Position numbers and translations under genes: made by a program
NCBI RefSeq assembly: GCF_021130785.1
Contig: NC_060209.1
Span: 21,103,501-21,167,500, forward strand
DNA length: 64,000 nt
From: Homalodisca vitripennis
Taxonomy: Eukaryota; Arthropoda; Insecta; Hemiptera; Cicadellidae
Reading direction: 5' to 3'
In this document: one piece after another, positions 54,870 through 64,000 of the stretch
Layout: each line of letters begins with the position of its first letter
Position numbering within the stretch: position 1 is the first letter of the stretch
The notes under the pieces: model-generated
What the model was told of the DNA's origin: nothing
Databases searched by the model: none
What the model saw: the letters and a program-made list of their open reading frames with translations, nothing else

Positions 54870-54975
54870 GGAAAAGTGTTTATGTGTAGCTGCACAGCCA
54901 CGTAATGGAGTCGCCACACAAGTTTAACGAGTTAAGTCTAAAGTATTTACTGTTAAGTGAACTTCCTTGTTGACA
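54870..54975. repeat. Dispersed repeat related to 14930-15195
   Basis: GTGTTTATGTGTAGCTGCAC, GGAGTCGCCACACAAGTTTA and AAAGTATTTACTGTTAA match the left-flank family. Confidence 0.75.
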
Positions 54976-55419
54976 CCAAACACTTATACCTGTGTGTTGT
55001 TACTTTTCCTGTTACCCACATATACCTGTTTATCACTAATAACATACTGTTAGAAACACATAATTAGAAAAATACGTGTTTATGGATCGTAATTGAATTT
55101 ACTTACATAAGAAACGAAGTTGCCACTAAAGTGCTTCAAACTGGAGGGGAGAGCATGTTAGCAGACTGACACGCGTTTGTTCGCTCCGTCTTATTACGTG
55201 GTTGTGCCGGGTTTCTGTGAATATTTTCTATTGTGACTGTGCAAGTATTATTATTAGCAAGTGATATACCCGATAACGTACAAGTATTGCATGCTTTATT
55301 ATAGTTATCCCGTGCAATTTCAATAGTTTATACTGCGTAAGCAGGTTTAAGGTTAGGAGCGGTGCAGTGCAGTGTGTCAGGCAGCTTGTCAAGGGTCAAC
55401 TGATAAGCTCAGCGCAACA

Positions 55420-56240
55420 ATGGTAAACACTCGGAGCAACAGCTGTTCTAGCCAGGATGAGTACAACAACATGACTGTGGATGATAAATTGAATCTGTTG
55501 ATTGACGAAGTTCGTCGTATTAAAGTGGAAATGAGCAATGTTTAAGTGAAATTACTCATATTAAGGAAGATATTACAAAGATTAAAAATGACTTTACTGC
55601 CTCAGTGGACATGTGTTTCAATATAATTAAGGACTGTGAAGAGTCTGTGGGTGGTAACTCGAAGAGGATTACTGAATGTGAAACTCTTATTGACAGCTTG
55701 AGAAGTGAGAAACATTGCGTTGAAGGAATCTTTGGTTGGTTTGAAGAGGAGGGTTGCTGCGGGCGAACAATACTCGAGGAGCAACTGCCTAGAGATCACT
55801 GGAGTGCCAGAGGTCCGAAATGAAGACATATTTGAAGTCGTGAAACGGGTAGCAAAAGCTGTAAACTTCAACTTGGAGTATTCCATGATTGATGCTGCCC
55901 ACAGGCTCGCAAAGAACCCAAACAAGCCTGAGTCTCCACGCGGCATTATTGTAAAATTTTTGCCGTCGCGTTGATATGGAGGAGATGCGTCAAACGAGCC
56001 AAGGTGAAGAAATGGGTCATTGCAGGAGATCTGGGCTACCAGAGCGACAACAAGATCTTCATCAACCTGTCTCTGTCGAGGGAGTCCCGGATTCTCTGGA
56101 ACGAGGTGAGAAAGTTCAAGGATGACAACAACTTCAAGTTCGCCTGGATAACCAACTCTGGTAAAATCTTTCTTCGCAAGATAGAGGGTCACGCACCGGT
56201 TCTGGTCTCGGAGGTCTCGGATTTGGATAAACTCAAGTAA
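55420..56240 (+). pseudogene. LINE ORF1 (RNA-binding protein), broken
   Basis: Starts MVNTRSNSCSSQDEY at 55420 and hits a stop after 'MSNV' near 55545. Later frames (55605-55823, 55705-55974, 55971-56240) contain a coiled-coil start ('CEESVGGNSKRITECET'). An RRM-like block follows ('LEITGVPEVRNEDIFEVV', 'MIDAAHRLAKNP', 'RGIIVKFLPSR'), then a C-terminal domain ('NKIFINLSLSRESRILW', 'FAWITNSGKIFLRK'). This is the usual LINE nucleic-acid-chaperone ORF1 order. At least three frame breaks. Confidence 0.75.
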
Positions 56241-56463
56241 AGTAAGACTTATGAACCTATTAAAAATGAATTTACATTGCCTGTACTTAGTTGTGTGAGG
56301 AGTTTGCTGGGATCTTTGCATATTTATTATTTTTAAGTGTTTTATGTCTCTTTGGTTTATCTTTTGAACATTGTTCAAGGTTAGTTATTATAATTTATAC
56401 TGTGTGGCTTTATTTAACGTAGATAATGGTATTAGATAAAATATTGCATGTTTTACTATCAAA

Positions 56464-59250
56464 ATGTTAGGGGGTTACGATCAAAAAACTGCTGATTTTC
56501 GTTTGAATATTCTTAGTAAGGGACTGGGGACATAATAGCTTTGACTGAAACTTGGTTAAATAGCTCAGTTTTACAATGCGGAACTGTTTCCCGACGGCTA
56601 TCAAGTATACCGTAGGGACCGGTGTCAGCTGCAAACAGGAAAAGTCAAGGGGGGAGGAGTGCTTATAGCAATCTCCAATAGTATAAAAATACAAAGACTT
56701 TATAATTTGGAAAATAGTGGAGAAAACTTATGGTTAAGATTAGAGTTGTTGAATAAGTCAACAATTATTTTATGTAATGTATACTTTCCTCCTAACTCAC
56801 CTTTAGTCGATTACTGTTCCTTTTTTGAAAAGTTAGATTCATTCAAGCTAAAAAAAGAAAAGATTTTAGTGCTCGGAGATTTTAATCAACCAATTTCTAG
56901 GGTTAACTATAAGTTAGAACTAGGTAATGCAGTATGTAGGCAATTATTGTTCTTTATGAAAACATTCAATTTGAATTTGCTTAATAACGTCACAAATAGC
57001 AATGGAAAAACTTTAGACTTAGTGTTATCAGATATTATAGGTTTAATTGTAGAAGTAGATTCTTGTCCTGTTGTCAATGTAGATAAGCATCACCCTCCGC
57101 TAGACATTACTTTCAATTACTCAATTCAAAATTGTAAATTCAATTAATCTTAATAATTCTAATTTATTTAACTTTAAAAGAGCAGATTTTTTCCAGATCT
57201 ATAATTATTTAAAAGATACAGATTGGTCTAATTTATTAAATATTTTAAATGTTAATGAAGCTGTAAATTATTTCTATAACATTTTAAATAATATTATCAG
57301 TCAGTGTGTGCCGCATTATTGTAAATCAAATCGTAAATACCCTCCTTGGTTTGATCAACACTTAATTAGTTTAATCAGACGAAAAAATATTATAAGACGT
57401 AAATACTTAAAGTACAGGTTTCCTGAAATTCAAAATGAGTATAAGGAAATAAGACGCAAAATCAAAATAGATATTAAGAAAAGCATTTGAAAATCACATT
57501 AAACACGTAGAGAGCAATCTTAAGTCAAATCCTAAAGCTTTTTGGAATGAAATCAACAAATTGAGAGTTGTAGATAGCATGCCGGCTGTTATGAGACTGG
57601 ATGGGGTGGAGGTGGAGGGGGCCCGCACAGATAGCAGAGAAGTTTGCCCAATACTTTAGCTCGGTGTTATGGACACTGTCAGCTGGACAGTGAGGAGTTG
57701 TGGCGTCGTGCGCTCCGCTCCCCGGTGATGCCGGGTGTTACCGACTATGACACTTGGTTCCGTCACACGCAGTGAGGTGCAGCAGGCTCTTCTTGAATTA
57801 AAACCGAAAACTTCTGTTGGCCCAGATGGCCTGCCCCCTTACATTTTCAAGGCATGTTTCTGAACTGTTGGTTACTCCTTTGCTTCACATATTTAATACT
57901 TCTATTTTATATTCAGAATTTCCTGAAGTTTGGAAACGTTCAAAAGTTACTCCTATTTTCAAGAAAGGTCAAAGATCGGAAATAAGGAATTTTAGCCCAT
58001 TTCAATCCTGTCAGCACCTGCCAAGGTATTCGAGTCATATTGTATAACAGATTGTTTTATCACGTAAAAAGCTTTATAACTCCTCATCAGCATGGTTTCT
58101 TCCCTGGTCGATCCATAACTTCAAACTTGCTAAGCTTTTCTGACTTTTGTACTTCAAAACTATCGATTTTGGTGGCCAAGTAGACGTCATTTATACGGAT
58201 TTCGAAAAAGCATTTGATAAGGTAGACCATTTGGCATTACTTTCTAGACTGAAACTACTTTGGGTTGTCTTCATCATTGATACAATTATTCTCATCTTAT
58301 TTATCCAAAAGAACTCAATATGTGTCATATAATGGGGCACTATCTTTTGATTTCCATCCAGAGTCTGGAGTCCCTCAAGGGTCAAATTTAGGACCACTCC
58401 TATTTATTGTATTTATTGACAAACATAACCTCATCAATAAAAATTGTAATTTTTTGCTTTATGCGGAACGATTTAAAAATATTCAAAAGTATCAATAATA
58501 TTTCTGACTGTGAGGAGTTACAAGATGACTTGGATAATCTTTTTCAATGGAGTGTTGCAACAATTTAAAATTCAAACATCAATAAGTGTTCAATTATGCG
58601 ATTTTCTAGAAAGTCTGAGCAAAATATTATTCGTTTAGATTATGAAATGGGAGGAACAAAATTAGTGTCTAATAATTCCATTAAAGACCTAGGCATTATA
58701 TTCGATGAGAAATTTTCTTTTGCAGATCACTAGTTTCAGTTTGTAAGTCTTTTCCTTTTCCATTTTAGGTTTCATACGCAGATCTTAGTAACTTCTTAAA
58801 AAATACTGACGTAATAAAGCTTCTTTACTGCTCTTTAGTAAGATCTAGATTGGAGTTTGGATCTGTCATCTGGAAACCCATCTTACGCATATCAGTCTGA
58901 CTTAATAGAGAATGTCCAAAAGAAATTTCTGAGGTTTTTTGTATTATAAAGAGTTTAATCACTACACAACAGTCGTTTCCATATCCAGAATTGTTATCAT
59001 TGTTCGGTATTGACTCCCTGGGTAAAAGAAGACGGGTGGCTATGTTGGTGTGCCTGTATAAGCTGGTGGGCGGTGTGCTCGACGACGACTCGGCTCTGCT
59101 GTCTAAACTACAATTCAGTGTCCCTCGGCTGAAATTCAAGAAGTCGTCTGTTGTTTTCGCCTCGTTACTCTCGTACCAATCTGGCGGCTAACTCTCCGTT
59201 AAATGTAATGATTCGTTTGCATAACTCACTCCCAATCAATGTTTGATATT
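56464..59250 (+). pseudogene. LINE ORF2 endonuclease/reverse transcriptase, broken
   Basis: The endonuclease part (56464-57147) shows 'IALTETWLN'-type sequence in a shifted frame. It then reads 'LWLRLELLNKSTIILCNVYF' and 'ILVLGDFNQPIS' (APE active-site block) in the 56659-57147 frame, then 'DKHHPPLDITF'. RT blocks follow in successive frames: 'WKRSKVTPIFKKGQRSEIRN' (57817-58047), 'VDVIYTDFEKAFDKVDHLAL' (58147-58332, catalytic Asp), and 'SGVPQGSNLGPLLFIVFI' then 'FLLYAE' (58265-58498). In the last block the catalytic second Asp of the usual A/YADD box reads as Glu or is frame-disrupted. Thumb sequence continues to about 59190. The copy is inactive. Confidence 0.8.
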
Positions 59251-59692
59251 TTTTGGCAACTCATTAGACCAATTTATTCAGGGTGTTTCACTCAGTATTA
59301 ATTAGTTTGGTTTTTGTATTATCGTTATTTAACTGTTATATATTAAGTCTTGTTATTGTTGTTGTTTCTTATTTATTTGTTACAGATATCTATCGTTATT
59401 TGTCGTCAACTATTACCATTTATTATTTTACATTATCCATACACATTTTATTACATTGCTTGTTTGTTGTTGATTTAAAATGTTATACTTCTCAGCTGTA
59501 AAACTATAGTCTACTTGTTTGTCATTGTCTTGAGAGCGCTTGAAGATGAACTTTTAAATTGTTAATTTTTTTTAGTATTTATCCTCTTATTTAGTATATT
59601 TAGTATTACTTTAATGCTTCATTGTAATTGGGCAATGCTGTAATGTAAAGCATTTCTTCAATAAACGAAATAAATAAATAAATAAATAAATA

Positions 59693-62509
59693 ATCGAACT
59701 AAAGTTTTTACTGTTAAATGAGACTAATTATCTTCAAAATACTGTTGAACATATGAGGTTTGTTATTTTTGTATCGTCTTTGATTAAAAGTTATATAAAG
59801 TTTGTAGTTTTTGAAATGTAAAAATAACGCCAAAATTAACACTTTGGTTCTTATTATCGTATGTATTGAGAAGTTCAACGATATTAATTAAATAATACAC
59901 AAAAAAAGTGGAATTATAAACAAAATGCTCATGTTAGGGTTAAAATGAGGAATGTAAGTCAATAATAATATGTTTGATTTAGATTTAGTAATACTAATTT
60001 AATCTTAATAGTATAAAATTTTCATTTACCATTTCAGTAGGATTTGCATATACTGAAAATAGAAAGTTGTAATACAGTTACAATGTTGGAAATTATTCGT
60101 TTCAATAACTCTATTTACTTATATTGTTTGATAGAATATCGTGTTACCAAAAGTCCTCATTTGCCACATAGTCTAAATTTGGAATAGAATTAGCACAAGT
60201 TAAAATCTTGTTTTGATAGGAGGTTTTTATTAGCAGTACCCACATGTTACCAGGTTGACTTTTCCCTATTGTCTGTTAGACACCATCCATACACATACGT
60301 GTTACTTATTGGGATGGAAGATTTAACGCCAAATATAAAACCAATTATAAAAACAAAAATATGATTAATTAGATCAAAATACAATTCATACGATTAAAAT
60401 GTTGTCGTAACTGATGGTTGGACGAGTGAATATTCAAGCTCTTGACTTTGATAATCTTGTAATTGTAACCCCTGTATACAGTGTGTTCCAAATTTGATCT
60501 TGGAAGGAATCTTGGACACTACAAGAGATACAGCAAAAATTGAAAGGACAAAGTGTGCGTAAAAACAAGACCAACTAAATCAATGTGGTGAAATTGATTG
60601 ATGGTTTTGGTCGTTCACACTCGGTACGTTCAAAAAACGTGATTGGTCAAAATTTCCAAACTGTTACAGCTCTCGTATTTGTAGCTATAATGAAACGTAT
60701 TTTTACGTAAAATTGTGCGAAATTTCTTATAGTTTATAAATATTATATAGAAAAAAGTTTCAAGACAAGCAAGCAGGAAGTGTAGGTTCAAGTACATTTT
60801 TGTAATGCAACGAACTTTTTCCTTTAAAACAAAACCATACATGTACTACTTTTCCTCGTGGTTTTCATTAAATAATGTATAAAATCCCGTTTTTTTCTGT
60901 GGTTGTATGAAGGGAATTTTGATTCTACTATTCGGATAGTTGGTAAACCTGACTGATATTTAATTTACTACAGTGTTGAAAACAGCTGTTTAGAAATGAT
61001 CAGACAGGGTCAGTCAAAAAATTATTGATACTGACATTTTGTAATTTTTGATTAGCCAAATAGCACGTTAGTTTCAAACTGTATCATAATTAAAATTGTA
61101 TAAATAATCAGTATTATTATATAAAAATAATTAAACAACCTAATTAAATTTGAGCATGCTTTATTTTACTCTAAGTAAGAAGGTCCGCTATCCCGCACGT
61201 ACACAAGATTTAATTAGGTTGTTTAATTACTTTATTATGATTAATTAATTGTATTTTTTATGATATTATAAAATTGCACAACAAATGAAAAATACTGTGC
61301 AGGTTACACGCTTATCAAGGTAATATACTTCAAAAGCAATATGAAATGAAAAATAAAACCGTTGTTGAAACTGAGACGTGTGACTTTGAAACTACATTAA
61401 TACATTAAATGTCACATAATACGCAATGTTAGTTCCCATTTATTGCTATTATTTAAGTGCTGTATTTAGTTTATAATATTACCTAATCAGTAATCGTACA
61501 CTGAACTGTACTTGAACGACAATGTTGCCCTAAGTGGCATATCAGTTATCTGGCCGCAGGTAAGCCACAGAGAGGTCCCGTAGGGGTTGTTGTGGGCCAA
61601 GTTTGTAAGAGACGTTATTACTGTACTTAAGGCAATACAAGTTATAAAATATTTGAGTATCCGAACATGCTTGTCCTAAAACTTGTACGTGTTGTCCTGC
61701 TGTATGAAGTTAATAGTGTCCTTAGTTCAGGATAAGGAGCATGTCAAATACAAATTTTGTTCAGATATAACGTAACATTTAACACTATTTATTTGTGTCT
61801 CATTTCAAAAGAATAAATTTCAAAGAATAAGATTTTGTACATGCTATAAATAATTTGTGATATTTGTGTTCGAGTGAGGAGTTTTTTTTTTATTACATTC
61901 TTTATTTGTTACGAAATGGTTATTTTGAACATATTTGACCCTCCAGATTTATATGTCTTGCCGCGTAGGGCGATTGTTAAATTGAGCAGGGTTTCCTTAA
62001 TGTCAAAAAAATGTTGCAAACCTAAACTCTGCCGTTCGCTTTAATTTATAGAAAAATCTGCTGGAACAGATATAAGTTGCCTGGTTAGAAAGGCAGCCCA
62101 AACTTTTCCTCATACTCCATTTCCTGTCTTTTGCGAAGCCACGTAAAAGATCGTTTAGGTTTCAGTGCATTTCGTGAGAGATTTCCTCAACTTTTTCTAT
62201 GGAAAAAACACTCAGGATCCTTAAAATAGTTTTTATTGTATGAAATGTGATGCTTTATTCCAACAAAACTGCTCCATTGAGCTTTCTAAAATTCTTAGAG
62301 AGTTAAAGTAGGGTATAATGAAACAGTGCGCGTAAATATCTGTTAAATTTATCTTATTTACTGTGAATACATAGTAAGTGGTATTGTTATGAGTAATCGG
62401 ATTGTAAGTACTGGACTATTACTAGTATAAATTACTCGTTTAAATTTAGTGTAAACAATTAATAACATGAATATACAACGATAAATTCATAATTTTCAGT
62501 AATAAACAA
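59693..62509. other. AT-rich intergenic DNA, no gene recognised
   Basis: After the repeat remainder at 59693-59730 there is no supported feature. Short frames (60630-60842) lack any family signature. The phrase TTAATTAGGTTGTTTAATTA at 61210-61230 is the reverse complement of part of 61128-61147 (AATTAAACAACCTAATTAAA), a small inverted repeat about 70 bases across. Confidence 0.5.
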
Positions 62510-62820
62510 CCTTGTGCATTAGATAGGCGAATGTTTGATAATGTGTTTCATCATAAAATTGTGAAAAGGGTAATTTTAATGATATGCACAACTAAATTGC
62601 GTAATTATTTCCTTCTGCTGAAATAAATACGAGTTATAGTTATTAAAATAATAAAAAGCGATAAAGGAAAGAGAACGGCGCTGTTAGAGGATTATTTGGT
62701 AATCTTCTCTCTGCATATTGGCAATTCCGACCCGTTATACGCTCGCCCCTCATTCCACCAGCTTGTGATGGAACTGTAGTCTTATAGACCGTGACTTCTC
62801 TATTTAGGACTTTGTTTAGA
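62510..62820. repeat. Dispersed repeat, copy 2 (partner 17630-17940)
   Basis: ACCTTGTGCATTAGAT and GAACGGCGCTGTTAGAGG ... TGATGGAACTGTAGTCTTAT as in the first copy, with a handful of substitutions and one extra C (GACCCGTT). Confidence 0.85.
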
Positions 62821-64000
62821 TCAAAGTGTATTATAAATCTCACTAATAAGTAATTTTATTCTCCAATTCTTTATATTGGAGACTGCAAAAGTTTACAAAA
62901 TATATAAAATGAAACAATTCAACCAACTAGAGTAAGACATTACTCGTTTCTTACGATTTTCACGTGAAGTCAAAGAAATTTGATGATTTTGAATAAGTGG
63001 TAAAAGTAGGTTTGCTGAAGAGGTTGTACTAAGTTTTGGTGTTCGAGTCTTTGCGAGTAGATGTTACAATGAATCAAACTTGACAAAGTTGTTGGATTAG
63101 CTGTTGTAGGGTAAGGAAGCTTTTGAATAGTTTATTAAAAAGACTTTTAAACTTTCTTTGCCAAACATATCTTTTTAATGATGTCGCATACTTAAAACTC
63201 AAGTACGAAGAATTAGCCAACTTTAATTTAACATGAGACACAAAACTAGCTTAGAAAGTAATAATGTTTAAATATTGCCTTATAATGACGAGTAAGATTC
63301 TGGATAAAGTTCTCTGAAGACTTGTGACTGTTACAAATACTTGATTCATATTAAACTTTTTTCTACAGTTAAATACTCATATTTTTGTTTTCGTATGAAA
63401 ATGAATTGGCTTAGTTCGTAACTTTATTTAAGCGTTACCTTTATGTATGTAATTATCAATAATCCAGATATTATGCTTTCTTCAACTAAAACTATGTACG
63501 TGGTATTATCTTTTTGCAGAGAAAGGGAATGTTTAAAACAAGTAGATTTTGAAACATTAATAAATTATATTTAGTTACTTTAACAACCCTACAAAGAGAG
63601 TCAAGAGTAGTTCAATCTTGAGCATTTGTATTCGGACCATTGCAAGATCAACTCGTGCTAGGTCAAACTAAGATTAGATTTTGTTTGGGGTAAGCATTAG
63701 TACATTATAAAGTTCTTTTACTTATTCCCTCATCGGACTGGTTTTAACGTACTTAGGATATAAATTAAAATCTTAGAGTTTACTGTATCTCTGGGGCAGA
63801 CTAATGGCTCATAATAGATCTACTCCCCAATTTAGTATCTAATAGAAAATAGGGTTTTGGTTTTGAGAATCATGAACTGTTATTATTGGATATCAAAAAT
63901 AATGTGTGGTAAAACATTCTCGTAGATCATGAGAAGATCCTGTGTTTTCTTACTTGTGTACTAAGAATGTCTTTAAAATTTATTGCCTTATCGTATTATT
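62821..64000. other. AT-rich intergenic DNA, nothing recognised
   Basis: No coding domain, RNA or repeat supported to the right edge of the window. Confidence 0.5.

Larger units (their letters stand above)
55146..59692 (+). mobile_element. Nearly full-length two-ORF LINE (CR1/Jockey-like), decayed
   Basis: The 5' region (55146-55419) is followed by ORF1 (55420-56240) and ORF2 with endonuclease and reverse transcriptase (56464-about 59250). The 3' UTR ends in (AAAT)n/(TAAA)n at 59664-59692. The sequence outside both ends (GAAGTTGCCACTAAAG before, CGAACTAAAGTTTTTACTGT after) joins into one copy of the repeat seen at 14930 and 54870, so the insertion point is clear. Several frameshifts and stops make it non-autonomous now. 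Confidence 0.85.

Overview
The window is 64 kb of AT-rich, repeat-dense DNA that looks like an arthropod nuclear genome, most likely an insect. I find no convincing host protein-coding gene. The reasons are the satellite and tandem arrays, two Jockey/CR1-type LINEs, a decayed hAT element of the ZBED5 type, tRNA- and 5S-like SINEs, many diverged dispersed repeats, and a large Polinton/Maverick (adintovirus-like) element. Species cannot be told from the sequence alone.

Left flank (1-21798): a 146-bp satellite runs in from the left edge (1-1930). Then come a 142-bp tandem array (4547-5170), a hAT element with an almost T-free tract inside it (5460-8892), a 107-bp tandem array (10833-11265), a 5'-truncated LINE (11845-13650), and a decayed, rearranged Polinton fragment (15945-17215). 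The flank ends in a (TA)n microsatellite.

Centre (21799-38705): a 16.9-kb Polinton inserted in the (TA)n tract. Its boundaries are set by a perfect 6-bp target duplication (TATATG), AG...CT termini and long terminal inverted repeats that carry a gene. Recognisable genes are a protein-primed type B DNA polymerase, an RVE-type integrase, a double-jelly-roll major capsid protein, a penton-type capsid protein, an A32/FtsK-type packaging ATPase, an adenain-like protease, a pX/pVI-like core protein, a DUF8207-like protein with a parvovirus-type phospholipase A2 domain, a fibre-like coiled-coil protein, a BRO-N protein, small zinc-ribbon proteins, and a zinc-ribbon protein resembling the poxvirus late transcription factor VLTF-3. 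Most genes are on the minus strand and tightly packed; stops and starts often touch or overlap. Capsid, packaging and maturation genes lie on the left, replication and integration genes on the right. Many genes are split by single-base indels, mostly in homopolymers. That suggests either long-read sequencing error or recent decay.

The most interesting signal is a shared motif, close to TTTTYCTATWTAAATGG, that runs directly into the start codon of about 15 genes of this element. One case is a bidirectional pair with 24 bases between divergent ATGs. The form (TAAATG at the start codon) resembles poxvirus late promoters, and the element also encodes a VLTF-3-like factor. Together they suggest a self-encoded late transcription system in an animal-genome Polinton. 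This is inference and testable. Secondary signals are adenain-type cleavage motifs in the PLA2 and core proteins, a zinc ribbon shared by the integrase and a 47-residue protein, and a perfect 58-bp palindrome beside the right-hand terminal gene.

Right flank (38706-64000): mostly unannotatable AT-rich DNA with dispersed repeats shared with the left flank (including one identical 91-bp pair 40 kb apart), a 270-bp foldback with a hammerhead-like end, a compact CCAAT/CRE/TATA cluster at 44712-44749, a 5S-like SINE (52125-52335), and a nearly full-length two-ORF LINE (55146-59692) nested in an older repeat.
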